This document shows positions 43,215 through 53,488 of a DNA stretch of 64,000 nt, piece after piece. Source of the stretch: Janthinobacterium agaricidamnosum NBRC 102515 = DSM 9628. Lineage in GTDB: Bacteria > Pseudomonadota > Gammaproteobacteria > Burkholderiales > Burkholderiaceae_D. Where the stretch lies: the NCBI RefSeq assembly GCF_000723165.1, contig NZ_HG322949.1:4868173-4932172 (forward strand), written 5' to 3'. The first letter of the stretch is position 1. Each line of letters begins with the position of its first letter. The position numbers and the translations under genes are program-made. The notes under the pieces were generated by a model, which worked only from the letters and a program-made list of their open reading frames with translations, ran no database searches and had not been told where the DNA came from.

Positions 43215-44441
43215 CTAGCTCGCCGCCAGCGCCCGGTCGATCAATTCGATCCAGTGCCGCACCGGGGTATCGGTTCCCGACTGCAAATGCGTCAAACAAC
43301 CGATATTGGCCGAGACTATCATCTCCGGCTCGCTGGCTTGCAGATTGGCCAGCTTGTTGTCGCGCAATTGCATCGACAATGCAGGCTGCAATATCGAATA
43401 CGTGCCGGCCGAACCGCAGCACGCATGGCTGTCGGCGCACAGTGTGACGTCGACCCCGGCCGCGCGCAGCAGCCGCTCCGCCTTGCCGCGAATTTGCTGG
43501 CCATGCTGCAAGGTACAAGGTGGATGGTAAGCGACCCGCGGCCCGGTCTTGCCGCGCAGCAGTCGCACCAGCTGTTCCTCGAATTCCGGCAGAATTTCGC
43601 TGAGGTCGCGCGTGATGGCCGAAATGCGCCGCGCCTTTTCGGCATACGCGGCGTCATCGGCCAGCAAGTGGCCATATTCCTTGACTGTCACACCGCAACC
43701 GGACGCCGTCATGACGATGGCCTCGACCTGGTCGATATAAGGCCACCAGGCATCGATATTGCGCCGCATATCGTCCAGTCCGCCCTCCTGGTCATGCAAG
43801 TGATAACGCAGTGCGCCGCAGCAACCGGCCTTGGGCGCCAGCATCAGTTGCACGCCCAGCGCATCGAGCACGCGCGCGGTGGCGGCATTGATATTCGGCG
43901 CCATCGCCGGCTGCGTGCAGCCGTCCAGCAGCAGCATCTTGCGCGCATGCAGACCGGTTGGCCAGCGCCCCGGCCTGGCGCCCGGCATCAATTTGTCTTG
44001 CAGCGATTTCGACAGGAACGGGCGAAACAGCTGGCCGGTTTTATAGGCTGGCGTAAACAGCCATGTGCGCGGCAATCCCTCCTTCAGCACAAAACGCAGC
44101 GCCCGCTCGCGCAAGGGCCGCCGTACGCGCTGTTCGACCACCTTGCGGCCGATATCGGCCAGCCGGCCATATTGGACGCCGGACGGACAGGTAGTTTCGC
44201 AGTTGCGGCAAGTCAGGCAGCGGTCCAGATGGGTTTGCGTCCTGGCCGTGACCGGCGCGCCTTCCAGCACTTGCTTGATCAGGTAAATGCGGCCGCGCGG
44301 ACCATCCAGTTCATCGCCCAGCAACTGGTAGGTCGGACAGGTGGCGGTACAAAAGCCGCAATGCACGCAGGCGCGCAAGATCGCTTCGGCTTCATCGCCG
44401 TCGCGGGTATGCCTGATAAAATCGGCGAGATTGGTTTGCAT
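43215..44441 (-). CDS. glcF: Glycolate oxidase iron-sulfur subunit GlcF
   Basis: Electron-transfer subunit of the membrane glycolate dehydrogenase. The 408-residue protein has two 4Fe-4S motifs near the N-terminus, CVHCGFCTATCP and CLTCRNCETTCP, and two C-terminal CCG domains (AGCCGALRYHL and HACCGSAGTYS). Encoded last in glcD-glcE-glcF order, six bases after glcE. Together they oxidise glycolate to glyoxylate and feed electrons to the quinone pool. Confidence 0.95.
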   Translation of the reverse strand: MQTNLADFIRHTRDGDEAEAILRACVHCGFCTATCPTYQLLGDELDGPRGRIYLIKQVLEGAPVTARTQTHLDRCLTCRNCETTCPSGVQYGRLADIGRKVVEQRVRRPLRERALRFVLKEGLPRTWLFTPAYKTGQLFRPFLSKSLQDKLMPGARPGRWPTGLHARKMLLLDGCTQPAMAPNINAATARVLDALGVQLMLAPKAGCCGALRYHLHDQEGGLDDMRRNIDAWWPYIDQVEAIVMTASGCGVTVKEYGHLLADDAAYAEKARRISAITRDLSEILPEFEEQLVRLLRGKTGPRVAYHPPCTLQHGQQIRGKAERLLRAAGVDVTLCADSHACCGSAGTYSILQPALSMQLRDNKLANLQASEPEMIVSANIGCLTHLQSGTDTPVRHWIELIDRALAAS

Positions 44442-44447
44442 GGTCGC

Positions 44448-45512
44448 TCAGTACATTCTGCCGGGATTAAAAATGCCGGCGGGATCGAACGCCTGCTTCA
44501 GGCGCTGATGAATTTTCTCGACGGCCGGCGCCAGCGGATGGAACACCCCAACGCTTTTATCGCCGCCACGAAACAGGCTGGCATGGCCGCCGGCCGCCGC
44601 CACCGTCCTGCGGATGGTGCGCGCCATGTCCATATCGGCATCGATCTTCAGCCAGCGCTGCGCGCCGCCCCACTCGATCAATTGCTGCCCGCGCAAGATG
44701 ACGGCGCTGGCCGCCGATGGCAGCGACAGCCGCCAGACACTGGTCTCGCCGCTAAAAAACGGATGGGTCTGTTCGCGCAGGCTGGCCCAGAATGCCGCGC
44801 CATCCTTTATTTCCTGGCCGCCGATACTGCCGAGCGCCGAAGCCACCGCCGCATCGGCACCGGACAGGCGCACCGTCAGCAGACCATCGTACCAGCAACT
44901 GGCCGAGATCGGCAACGGCCGCCCGGCCCACTGGTTCAGGTAGCGCAACGCTTCGATTTCACCGAGCGCAAAACGCACGCTGGTTTCGCGCAACGGCAGC
45001 GGCAATACTTTCAGCGACACATCCAGTATCAAGCCCAGCGTGCCGAGCGAACCGGCCAGCAGGCGCGACACATCGTAGCCGGCCACGTTTTTCATCACTT
45101 GTCCGCCGAAGGTCAATACTTCTCCCTTGCCATCCATTAATTTGGCGCCCAGCACAAAGTCGCGCAGCGCACCGGCGCTGGCCCGGCGCGGCCCCGACAA
45201 GCCGCTGGCGAGCATGCCGCCGACAGTGGTCCCGGAGCCGAAATGCGGCGCTTCGAAGGCCAGCATTTGATGCTGCGCCGCCAGCGCCGCCTCGATCCCG
45301 GCCAGCGGCGTGCCGCAGCGGGCGGTGATCACCAATTCGGTCGGTTCGTAATCGACGATGCCGGCATACGGCCGCGTGTCGAGCAACTCGCCGTCGAACG
45401 ATTGCCCATACCAATCCTTGCTGCCGCCGCCGCGCAGCCTTAACGCCGTCCGATTCGCGCTGGCCGCCAGGATACGCTGCCGAAATTGTTCCGTTATCTC
45501 TTGCACACACAC
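44448..45512 (-). CDS. glcE: Glycolate oxidase FAD-binding subunit GlcE
   Basis: A 354-residue FAD-binding subunit of the PCMH/VAO type. The N-terminal FAD domain shows LRLRGGGSKDW, LVITARCGTPLAGIEAAL and FGSGTTVGGMLASGLSGPRR; the C-terminal oxidase domain is short compared with GlcD, as usual for GlcE. It is separated by four bases from glcD and six from glcF. Confidence 0.94.
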   Translation of the reverse strand: MCVQEITEQFRQRILAASANRTALRLRGGGSKDWYGQSFDGELLDTRPYAGIVDYEPTELVITARCGTPLAGIEAALAAQHQMLAFEAPHFGSGTTVGGMLASGLSGPRRASAGALRDFVLGAKLMDGKGEVLTFGGQVMKNVAGYDVSRLLAGSLGTLGLILDVSLKVLPLPLRETSVRFALGEIEALRYLNQWAGRPLPISASCWYDGLLTVRLSGADAAVASALGSIGGQEIKDGAAFWASLREQTHPFFSGETSVWRLSLPSAASAVILRGQQLIEWGGAQRWLKIDADMDMARTIRRTVAAAGGHASLFRGGDKSVGVFHPLAPAVEKIHQRLKQAFDPAGIFNPGRMY

Positions 45513-45516
45513 TCCG

Positions 45517-47025
45517 TTAAAAACGCGGCAAATGCGCGAAGTTCAATCGACCGCCCGCCACATGCATCTTGCCGAATTCGGCGCAACGGTTCAGCGTCGG
45601 GATCGCCTTGTCGGGATTGAGCAAAAATGCCGTATCGAAAGCCCGCTTGACGGCAATGAAGGCGCCGATTTCCTGCGCCGTGAATTGCAGGCACATGGAA
45701 TCGATCTTTTCGATGCCGACGCCATGCTCGCCGGTGATGGTGCCGCCGACCGCCACGCACAAGGCGAGGATATCGGCGCCAAACGCCTCGGCGCACGCGA
45801 ACTGGTCCGGCTGATTCGCATCGAACAAGATCAGCGGATGCAGATTGCCATCGCCGGCATGGAACACATTGGCGCAGCGCAAGCCATATCTGATTTCCAT
45901 CTCCGCAATGCCGGTCAGCACTTGCGCCAGTTTCTTGCGCGGGATGGTGCCATCCATGCAGTAATAATCGGGGGAAATGCGGCCCGCGGCGGGAAACGCA
46001 TTCTTGCGCCCGGACCAGAATTTCAAGCGCTCCGCTTCCGATTGCGACACCGCGATCGCGCTGGCGCCGGCCTGCTGCAATACCGCCGTCATGCGTCCGA
46101 TCTCTTCCTCAACTTCCGCTACCGTGCCATCGGCTTCGCACAGCAAGATCGCCGCCGCGCCGGTGTCGTAACCGGCATGGACGAACGGCTCGACCATGCG
46201 CGACGAGGTTTGGTCCATCATTTCGAGGCCGGCCGGAATGATGCCTGCCGCAATCACATTGGCCACCGCATTGCCGCCGGTAACGATATCGCTGAACGAC
46301 GCCATGATGACGCGCGCCGTGGCCGGTTTCGGTATCAGCTTGACCGTCACTTCGGTGACGATGCCCAGCATGCCTTCGGAACCGATGAAGACCGCCAGCA
46401 AATCCAGGCCCGGCGCATCGAGCGCTTCGCTACCCAGTTCGACCACCTCGCCATCGATGCTGACCATGCGCACGCGCAACACGTTATGCACCGTCAAACC
46501 GTATTTCAGGCAATGCACGCCGCCCGAGTTTTCCGCCACATTGCCGCCGATGGTACAGGCGATTTGCGACGACGGGTCGGGTGCGTAATACAAAGCGTGT
46601 TCGGCGGCAGCGTCGGAAATGGCCAGGTTGCGCACGCCCGGCTGCACCACCGCGGTCCGCGCATACGCGTCGAGCCGCACGATGCGGTTCAGGCGCGCGG
46701 TCGACAACACCACCCCGTCGGCGATCGGCAACGCGCCGCCGGACAAGCCGGTGCCGGCGCCGCGCGGCACAATCGGCACGCCCAGCTCGCGGCACACCTT
46801 CAGGATCGCGACAATCTGCTGTTCGGTATCGGGCAAGGTCACCACCATCGGCAACTGGCGGTAGGCAGCCAGGCCGTCGCATTCGTAAGGGCGGGTGTCT
46901 TCCGGCTCGGACAAGACGCAACGCTCCGGCAACACGGCGCGCAGCGCCGCCGCGACTTGCCGGCGGCGCGTGGCCAGCCGCGCGGGATCGGGGGGGGCGA
47001 TATTGGCGGTATCGGAGGTACTCAT
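45517..47025 (-). CDS. glcD: Glycolate oxidase subunit GlcD
   Basis: Catalytic FAD subunit, 502 residues. Marks of the family are VPRGAGTGLSGGALP (FAD pyrophosphate loop), IGGNVAENSGGVHCLKYG, and the C-terminal HAGDGNLHPLIL and GTITGEHGVGIEK motifs that bind the 2-hydroxyacid. First gene of the glcDEF operon, divergent from the corrinoid adenosyltransferase gene. Confidence 0.96.
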   Translation of the reverse strand: MSTSDTANIAPPDPARLATRRRQVAAALRAVLPERCVLSEPEDTRPYECDGLAAYRQLPMVVTLPDTEQQIVAILKVCRELGVPIVPRGAGTGLSGGALPIADGVVLSTARLNRIVRLDAYARTAVVQPGVRNLAISDAAAEHALYYAPDPSSQIACTIGGNVAENSGGVHCLKYGLTVHNVLRVRMVSIDGEVVELGSEALDAPGLDLLAVFIGSEGMLGIVTEVTVKLIPKPATARVIMASFSDIVTGGNAVANVIAAGIIPAGLEMMDQTSSRMVEPFVHAGYDTGAAAILLCEADGTVAEVEEEIGRMTAVLQQAGASAIAVSQSEAERLKFWSGRKNAFPAAGRISPDYYCMDGTIPRKKLAQVLTGIAEMEIRYGLRCANVFHAGDGNLHPLILFDANQPDQFACAEAFGADILALCVAVGGTITGEHGVGIEKIDSMCLQFTAQEIGAFIAVKRAFDTAFLLNPDKAIPTLNRCAEFGKMHVAGGRLNFAHLPRF

Positions 47026-47191
47026 CGGGCGGCGCCTGCTGGCTGGTGGTCAAGCGTCGATTGTAAGCACAAAAACGGACGACGTCCGGATTCTTGACAA
47101 TTTTACTAAACCGGCGTGCGCAAGCGGCGGAACCAGCGCCATATGCCGTATCCTCACAGTTTACCGACATCAATCAACAGGAAACATCATC

Positions 47192-47746
47192 ATGGGCAAC
47201 CGACTCTCTAAAATCGCCACCCGCACCGGCGACAATGGCAGCACCGGCCTGGGCGACGGCAGCCGCACCAGCAAGGACAGCGTGCGCGTGCATGCGATGG
47301 GCGACGTCGATGAACTCAATTCCCACCTCGGCCTGCTGCTGTGCGAAGACATGCCGGCCGCCTTGCGCGAAGAGCTGGTGGCGATCCAGCACGACTTGTT
47401 CGACCTGGGCGGCGAGATTTGCATTCCCGGCTACCAGTTGATTACCGAAGTGCATGTGTTGCGCCTCGATGGCTTGCTGGAAAAATACAATGCCGACTTG
47501 CCGCCATTGACTGAATTCATCTTGCCGGCCGGTTCGCGGGCGGCGTCGATCGCCCACATTTGCCGCACCATTTGCCGCCGCGCCGAACGCAGCATCGTGG
47601 CGCTGGGCAATGCGGAAACCATCCACGACCATCCGCGCCAATATGTCAACCGCCTGTCGGATTTGCTGTTCGTGCTGTCGCGCGTACTGAACCGTTTTGC
47701 CGGCGGCAGCGACGTGCTGTGGCAGCAGGAGCGCCAGCGCGGCTGA
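47192..47746 (+). CDS. Cob(I)alamin adenosyltransferase (PduO type)
   Basis: A 184-residue enzyme that makes adenosylcobalamin from ATP and reduced corrinoid. The ATP-binding start SKIATRTGDNGSTGLGDGSR, the strand with MGDVDELNSHLGLLL and the helical motif CRTICRRAERSIVAL are characteristic of the PduO/EutT/MMAB trimeric family. The ATG has AACAGGAAAC before it; a long open frame upstream is antisense to glcD. No other cobalamin genes are adjacent. Confidence 0.95.
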   Translation: MGNRLSKIATRTGDNGSTGLGDGSRTSKDSVRVHAMGDVDELNSHLGLLLCEDMPAALREELVAIQHDLFDLGGEICIPGYQLITEVHVLRLDGLLEKYNADLPPLTEFILPAGSRAASIAHICRTICRRAERSIVALGNAETIHDHPRQYVNRLSDLLFVLSRVLNRFAGGSDVLWQQERQRG

Positions 47747-47757
47747 TCCGCTCTCCC

Positions 47758-49863
47758 TCAGGCGCGTTTGGCCGGGTTTGCCAAATGTTCCAGCAACAAC
47801 ACGCGCAGCAGGATGATCTGCGCCACCGCGTCGGCTTGCAGGGGATCCGGGTCGGGCGCGTCGAATGCGATCGCCGGGCCTGCTGGTTCGCCGCGCAGCA
47901 AGCTGTCGATATCGGCGCTGACCGCCTCGGTCCAGCGCAATAATAGCGGTCCGGCCGGCACCGCGCGCGGACTCAGGCTGATGCGCGCACTGCTGCCGGC
48001 GACCCGGCGCAGCAGCGCCAGCGTGCGCATCGCCGCTTGCATGCCGGCCGCGCTGCCGCGCCGTTCGATGCGCAAGCGCTGGCACACCTGTTCCGCATTA
48101 TTGCTGGCCAGGCCGGCCTGACGCCGTAACGCGGCGATGCCGGCATCCCATTTGCCGCCGGACGCCATCACCGCCAGCAAATATTTCAGGTTGGCCGATA
48201 CGGCGGCCGACAGGCGCTGCTCCAGGTTCTCGGTTTCGCGGCTCGGCCACAAGTAAAACGTGGCCAGCAAGGCGAATAGACAACCCAGCACATTGTTGCC
48301 GAAACGGCTCATCGCATACACCAGTTCATTGGCCGGCGCCGCATAGTCGGCCACCAGCACAAAGGCCGGCGTCATGAACATCACATGCAGGCTGTAGCTG
48401 ACGCGGCGCAGCGCCATGCAGGCGCAAATCAGCGGAAACACCACCAGCGAAATGGCCAGCGGCGACTGCACCGCCAGGCCGATCAACACCGCCAGCAACG
48501 CGCCCAGCATGCTGCCGGCGACGCGTTCGATGCCGCGCGGCCAGGTGGTGGCGACCGACGGCTGCATGATCAGCAAGGTGGCCATGGTGGCCCAATAACC
48601 GAACGGCACCTTGAAAATCACCGTCACCAGGAAGGCCGCCAGCGTCGCCAGCCCGACCCGCGCCGCGTGGCGCCAGCCCAGCGATTCGGTGCTGGCATTG
48701 GATTTCAGCGCCAGCCACGCATGCGACAATTCGGCGGCCGCCGCCTGGCGCCACGGCAATTCCTCGGCTTGCTCTATGCCCAGCTCAAATACTTCGACAT
48801 TCAATTTAAGTGGCAGCAGCTCGCCCAGCGCGGCCGCCAGCCGGCGTCCGCAAGCATCGAGCCGGCGCTGCAGCAGCAACGGCGGCAACTCCGGCATGCG
48901 GTCGATTTCCAGGCCCATGCGGCGCAGCAATTCCGCCATGCTTTCCAGGCTGCGCACGGCCCGCTCGGCGCCGCGCAAGCGGCGCTGTTCGCGTTCGCAC
49001 GCGTGCGTCACCGCGATCAGGTAGGCAAAGATGCGCTCGGCGTCGCTCAGCGCGATCAGCAACTGGTCATAGATCTTGCGCTTGCCGGTGCGCGACGGCG
49101 GCAAGGCGGCCAGCGCCTGGCGCGCCGCTTCCAGCGCGGCCCGGGTTTCCGAACGCAGACGGGCGCCATGCACGGCGCCGCTGCCGGCCAGCGCACCACG
49201 GCGCAGGAAACGGGCATTGTCGCGGGCGATGCCGGCCAGCCGCGAATAGGCGGCGCGCACCGCGCGCCGGCTGGCCGCGAACGGATGGATGCGCCACACG
49301 GTAAAACTGAGCACGGTGGCAAACAGGCAGCCAAACAGGTAAACACCGAGGAAATACACCGCGTGCGGCCAGGAATGGAGCGGATGGGTCACCATCACGA
49401 CGCAGGCGGTGGCGGCCAGGATCGCCGCTTGCGCGGCGGCCGCGCCCCAGATGCGGGCCAGCGCGCCGGCCCATGAAAAAAACAGTACCGCACACGCGGC
49501 GGGGAACCAGCCGAGGCTGGCGGCGTAGGCGGAAATACCCCCGCCCAGCGTCGAGCACAGCGCAAAGCCCGTCATCGATGCGAAGCGCATGCGCCTGGTG
49601 CCGGCCGCGTCGGCCAGACAAGTCCAGAAGGCGCCGATCGCGGCCCACGCAAATTCATGCTGGCCCAGTACCAGTCCCAGCACCAGCATGGCGCTGGACG
49701 CGCAGGCGGCGCGCAAGCCCTCCGACAGATTGGCTTCGTCGACCGACAGCATGGCCAGCCACGACGGCCGGTGGCGCGCCAGGCTGTCGCCGCTGACATG
49801 CAACGCCGTTGCCCAGCGATACGCCCAACCCTTCGATTGGCGCTGAATTTTCCTGAATCTCAA
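47758..49863 (-). CDS. FUSC-family membrane protein (YccS/YhfK-like)
   Basis: A 701-residue membrane protein of the fusaric acid resistance/aromatic acid exporter-like superfamily: two hydrophobic blocks of about six helices each (about 55-190 and 400-530) separated by a soluble helical region, with PFGYWATMATLLIMQPSVATTWPRGIERVAGSMLGALL typical of FUSC. The frame is open further upstream but runs across the dxs terminator; a TTG at 49863 with AGAGGGT seven bases before it is the best start. Function probably efflux of an aromatic acid or envelope lipid-related; not defined. Confidence 0.85.
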   Translation of the reverse strand: MRFRKIQRQSKGWAYRWATALHVSGDSLARHRPSWLAMLSVDEANLSEGLRAACASSAMLVLGLVLGQHEFAWAAIGAFWTCLADAAGTRRMRFASMTGFALCSTLGGGISAYAASLGWFPAACAVLFFSWAGALARIWGAAAAQAAILAATACVVMVTHPLHSWPHAVYFLGVYLFGCLFATVLSFTVWRIHPFAASRRAVRAAYSRLAGIARDNARFLRRGALAGSGAVHGARLRSETRAALEAARQALAALPPSRTGKRKIYDQLLIALSDAERIFAYLIAVTHACEREQRRLRGAERAVRSLESMAELLRRMGLEIDRMPELPPLLLQRRLDACGRRLAAALGELLPLKLNVEVFELGIEQAEELPWRQAAAAELSHAWLALKSNASTESLGWRHAARVGLATLAAFLVTVIFKVPFGYWATMATLLIMQPSVATTWPRGIERVAGSMLGALLAVLIGLAVQSPLAISLVVFPLICACMALRRVSYSLHVMFMTPAFVLVADYAAPANELVYAMSRFGNNVLGCLFALLATFYLWPSRETENLEQRLSAAVSANLKYLLAVMASGGKWDAGIAALRRQAGLASNNAEQVCQRLRIERRGSAAGMQAAMRTLALLRRVAGSSARISLSPRAVPAGPLLLRWTEAVSADIDSLLRGEPAGPAIAFDAPDPDPLQADAVAQIILLRVLLLEHLANPAKRA

Positions 49864-49965
49864 TGTACCCTCTTTACAGGCGGCTTGTTCGTTGTAACGT
49901 GTGGATCGGAAAACATCATCGTAGCATTGCCCAGCCCGATACTGTCGCGTTTGAGGGCAGGCTAT

Positions 49966-49993
49966 AAAAAAACGGCGCAATTTGCGCCGTTTT
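49966..49993 (-). terminator. Intrinsic terminator of the xseB-ispA-dxs operon
   Basis: Read on the minus strand: AAAACGGCGC, five-base loop, GCGCCGTTTT running into a row of T, 24 bases after the dxs stop. A ten-bp stem with a T-run is a classic intrinsic terminator. Confidence 0.85.
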
Positions 49994-50016
49994 CGGGAAA
50001 AAACTACAACTCAGGG

Positions 50017-51888
50017 TTACCCCTTATTGACCACCACCAGGCGCGGTTCGCCGCCGCCAAAACGCTGCTTGACCGAAGCGGCGATGCCGCTCGCGTCGAG
50101 GCCGACGCCTTTCAGCAGCAAGGCTGGATCGCCATGGTCGATGAACTGGTCGGGCAAGCCCAGCATCAGCAACGGCTTGACGATGCCCTCGGCGGCCAGC
50201 GCTTCGGCCACCGCCGAACCGGCGCCGCCCATGATCGCCCCCTCTTCCACCGTCACCAGGTAATCGTGTTGCTGCGCCAATTGTTTCAACAGCTCGACAT
50301 CGAGCGGCTTGACGAAGCGCATGTTGGCGACCGTCGCATCGAGTTGCTCGCCGGCGGCCACGCTCGGCGTCACCATCGAACCGAATGCCAGGATGGCGAT
50401 CTTTTGGCCGTGGCGCTTGATTTCGCCCTTGCCGATTTCCAGCGTCGTCAATTCCTTGTCCAGCACCGCGCCGGTGCCGGTGCCGCGCGGGTAACGGATC
50501 GCCGCCGGACCGTTGTATTGAAAACCGGCGGTTAACATCTGGCGGCATTCGTTTTCATCCGACGCGGCCATGATCACCATGTTCGGAATGCAGCGCAAAA
50601 ACGCCATGTCGTAATTGCCGGCATGGGTCGCGCCATCGGCGCCGACCAGGCCGGAGCGGTCCAGCGCAAACGTCACGTCGAGGTTTTGCAGCGCCACGTC
50701 GTGGATCAGCTGATCGTAGCCGCGTTGCAAAAAGGTCGAATAAATCGCCACCACCGGTTTCAAGCCTTCGCAGGCGAGGCCGGCGCCGAAGGTCACCGCG
50801 TGCTGCTCGGCAATACCAACGTCGAAATAGCGGTCCGGGAATTGTTCTTCAAACTTGACCATGCCGGAACCTTCGCGCATCGCCGGCGTGATGCCGACCA
50901 GGCGCTTATCCACGGCGGCCATGTCGCACAGCCAGCTGCCGAACACTTCGGTATAGGTGAGCTTGCCGGCGGCAGCGGGCTTGATGCCTTCGGCCGGGTT
51001 GAATTTGCCGGTACCGTGGTACAACACCGGCTCCGCCTCGGCCAGCTTGTAACCCTGGCCTTTCTTGGTCACCACGTGCAGGAATTGCGGCCCCTTCAAT
51101 TGCTTCAGGTTTTGCAGCGTCGGGATCAGCGATTCCAGGTCATGGCCGTCGATCGGTCCGATATAGTTAAAGCCGAATTCCTCGAACATGGTGGCAGGCA
51201 CCACCATGCCCTTGGCGTGTTCTTCGAGGCGCTTGGCCAATTCCAGTACCGGCGCGGGCAACACCGATTTGCCGACATTCTTGGCGGCCGCATAAAACTG
51301 ACCCGACATCAGCCGCGCCAGGTAGCGGTTCAACGCGCCGACCGGCGGTGAAATCGACATGTCGTTATCGTTCAGAATCACCAGCAAGTTGATGTCGTCT
51401 TGCACACCGGCATTATTCAGCGCTTCAAACGCCATCCCAGCCGTCATCGAACCGTCGCCGATGACGGCGATCGAGTGGCGCGGGTCGCCCTTGATCTTGG
51501 CGGCCTGGGCCATGCCGAGCGCGGCCGAGATCGAGGTCGACGAATGCGCCGTGCCGAAGGTGTCGTATTCGCTTTCATCGCGTCGCGGGAAACCCGAAAT
51601 GCCGTTCAGCTGGCGCAGCGTATGCATGCGCTCGCGGCGGCCGGTCAGGATCTTGTGCGAATAGGTTTGGTGGCCGACGTCCCAGACGATGCGGTCGTGC
51701 GGCGTGTTGAACACATAATGCAGCGCGATGGTCAGTTCGACCGTGCCCAGGTTGGACGACAGGTGGCCGCCGGTCTTCGACACCGAATCGAGCAGGTAGT
51801 GGCGCAATTCATTGGCCAGTGGTGCCAGTTGCGAACGCGACAACTTGCGCACTTCGGCCGGTTCATTGATATTTTCTAGCAAGTTCAT
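50017..51888 (-). CDS. dxs: 1-deoxy-D-xylulose-5-phosphate synthase
   Basis: Thiamine-diphosphate enzyme at the entry of the MEP isoprenoid pathway, condensing pyruvate and glyceraldehyde 3-phosphate. The 623-residue protein has the TPP motif [26 protein letters not shown], the transketolase domain [18 protein letters not shown] and a C-terminal transketolase-C domain. The ATG follows directly after the ispA stop, and the operon ends at the terminator at 49966-49993. Confidence 0.97.
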   Translation of the reverse strand: MNLLENINEPAEVRKLSRSQLAPLANELRHYLLDSVSKTGGHLSSNLGTVELTIALHYVFNTPHDRIVWDVGHQTYSHKILTGRRERMHTLRQLNGISGFPRRDESEYDTFGTAHSSTSISAALGMAQAAKIKGDPRHSIAVIGDGSMTAGMAFEALNNAGVQDDINLLVILNDNDMSISPPVGALNRYLARLMSGQFYAAAKNVGKSVLPAPVLELAKRLEEHAKGMVVPATMFEEFGFNYIGPIDGHDLESLIPTLQNLKQLKGPQFLHVVTKKGQGYKLAEAEPVLYHGTGKFNPAEGIKPAAAGKLTYTEVFGSWLCDMAAVDKRLVGITPAMREGSGMVKFEEQFPDRYFDVGIAEQHAVTFGAGLACEGLKPVVAIYSTFLQRGYDQLIHDVALQNLDVTFALDRSGLVGADGATHAGNYDMAFLRCIPNMVIMAASDENECRQMLTAGFQYNGPAAIRYPRGTGTGAVLDKELTTLEIGKGEIKRHGQKIAILAFGSMVTPSVAAGEQLDATVANMRFVKPLDVELLKQLAQQHDYLVTVEEGAIMGGAGSAVAEALAAEGIVKPLLMLGLPDQFIDHGDPALLLKGVGLDASGIAASVKQRFGGGEPRLVVVNKG

Positions 51889-52806
51889 TTAAGCCTTCCG
51901 CTGCACGACCAAGTCCGCCAATTGGCGCAGGCGGCCGGCCTTGTCCCCGAATGGCGCGAGCGCCGCGTGGGCGTCCTGCCGTAATTGTTCTGCCAACATC
52001 CTGGATGGCTCCAGGCCCAAAATCGATACATAGGTCGGCTTGTTGGCCGCCGCGTCCTTGCCGGCGGTCTTGCCCAGCGTGGCCGAATCGGCGGTCGCGT
52101 CGAGCACGTCGTCGACCACCTGGAACGCCAGCCCGACCGCGCGCGCATACTGGTGCAGCGCGGCCGAGTCGCCGGGCGACAAGTCCTTGCCGGCCAGCGC
52201 GCCCAGCAGCACCGCGGCGCGCAACAGGGCGCCGGTCTTCAATTGATGCATCTGTTCCAGCTGTTCCAGCGCCAGGCTGATGCCAACGCTGTCCAGGTCG
52301 ATCGCCTGGCCGCCGCACATGCCGGCCGAACCCGATGCCTGCGCCAGCACGGCCAGCATCGCCATCTGGCGCGCCGGCGGGATGTCCATGCCTTCGGCCA
52401 GTACGGTGAACGCTTGCGATTGCAACGCGTCGCCGACCAGCAAGGCGGTCGCGTCATCGTAAGCGATATGCACCGTCGGCTTGCCGCGCCGCAAGGCGTC
52501 GTCATCCATGCACGGCATGTCGTCATGCACCAGCGAATACACATGGATCATTTCCAGCGCCGCCGCCGCGCGGCTCAGCGTGGCCGGCGCCGCGTCGAAC
52601 AAGTCGCCGGCGGCATAGGCCAGCAAGGGGCGTACCCGCTTGCCGCCGCCCAGCACCGCATAGCGCATCGCGGCGTGCAATTTGTGCGGGACCGACCCGG
52701 CCGATGGCAGGAAGGCATCGAGGTCGTGTTCGACGCTGGACTGGACGGTTTTCATCCAGTCGCCGAAGGTCATGCCGTCGTTCAGGGGATGCACGGTGGA
52801 ACTCAT
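51889..52806 (-). CDS. ispA: Farnesyl diphosphate synthase IspA
   Basis: Polyprenyl synthase making farnesyl diphosphate from IPP and DMAPP. The 305-residue protein shows both Asp-rich motifs, LVHDDMPCMDDDALRRGKPT and FQVVDDVLDATAD, and GGKRVRP at the IPP site. The start overlaps the xseB stop by four bases and the stop abuts dxs, giving the standard xseB-ispA-dxs operon. Confidence 0.96.
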   Translation of the reverse strand: MSSTVHPLNDGMTFGDWMKTVQSSVEHDLDAFLPSAGSVPHKLHAAMRYAVLGGGKRVRPLLAYAAGDLFDAAPATLSRAAAALEMIHVYSLVHDDMPCMDDDALRRGKPTVHIAYDDATALLVGDALQSQAFTVLAEGMDIPPARQMAMLAVLAQASGSAGMCGGQAIDLDSVGISLALEQLEQMHQLKTGALLRAAVLLGALAGKDLSPGDSAALHQYARAVGLAFQVVDDVLDATADSATLGKTAGKDAAANKPTYVSILGLEPSRMLAEQLRQDAHAALAPFGDKAGRLRQLADLVVQRKA

Positions 52807-53060
52807 GCGCCGGCCTCGCCGCCATTACCTTCAGAAAACGGTTTTAGCATATCGCCTTCCAGCACTTTCACTTGCGCCTCGACGGTATCGAGTTGCGCCG
52901 CGCAATATTTCACCAATTCCGAACCGCGCTGGTAAGCCGCGACCGACGCTTCCAGCGGCAATTGCCCCGCTTCCATTTGCGTCACCAGTTGCGCCAACTC
53001 CGCCATCGCTTCTTCAAACGAGGCAGGCGCTGCGGCTGCAGGTATTAATTTCTTTGACAT
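52803..53060 (-). CDS. xseB: Exodeoxyribonuclease VII small subunit
   Basis: An 85-residue helical protein with the XseB pattern FEEAMAELAQLVTQMEAGQLPLEASVAAYQRGSEL, which binds the large subunit XseA and is needed for processive single-strand DNA degradation. An alternative ATG two codons upstream (53066) exists. First gene of the operon with ispA and dxs. Confidence 0.93.
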   Translation of the reverse strand: MSKKLIPAAAAPASFEEAMAELAQLVTQMEAGQLPLEASVAAYQRGSELVKYCAAQLDTVEAQVKVLEGDMLKPFSEGNGGEAGA

Positions 53061-53488
53061 AAGCACTCAGATCATTTCTCGGCACAGGGGCAACAGGGAG
53101 AACCCACCGAGGGCGGCCCAGCCAGTGTAGAACGTTATTTTAGAACAAACCACCGAGATAAGTGAAAACTAACGCACGTGACGACACACGGCCAATGCGA
53201 CAAAGTGGTCTGCTTCATGCAGGAAATAAGGCTGGATTTTAGCGTAATCGCCCCCAAATTCGCCTTGCTGCCACCATCTGACCTTATTTTCGGGCTGATA
53301 GTTGCTGAAGCGTGGCCGTTTTTGCCAAAAAAAGTGTTGATACGCGGTATAATCTCCGGTTATGTCCGAAATACCGTTTCAACAAATATTGAATTCAGGT
53401 CTATGCGGATTCTTTCTCTCTGTCGCGTGACGCCCAGGCATGGCCGGGCGGCGCGCTAGCGTGTTGTACATATTATGGGGGGGTTGGG
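53061..53488. other. Divergent intergenic region between xseB and the Rieske oxygenase gene
   Basis: About 430 bases without a credible gene. A perfect TATAAT at 53348-53353 in an AT-rich part reads as the -10 element of a plus-strand promoter for the oxygenase gene, with no good -35 (TTGCCA at 53322 would be 20 bases away). This would give a leader of about 130 nt with a G-run ribosome-binding site (53477-53483). Confidence 0.45.

Noticed and set aside
43254..45140. Open frame of 628 codons on the plus strand opposite glcF and glcE
   Set aside because: Antisense to genes with intact iron-sulfur and FAD motifs; composition is that of a reverse-frame shadow.
45358..47097. Open frame of 579 codons on the plus strand opposite glcD
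   Set aside because: Antisense to glcD, Arg/His/Gln-rich, no recognisable motif.
49864..49980. N-terminal extension of the FUSC gene to 49980
   Set aside because: It would begin inside the dxs terminator; the TTG at 49863 with AGAGGGT before it is better.
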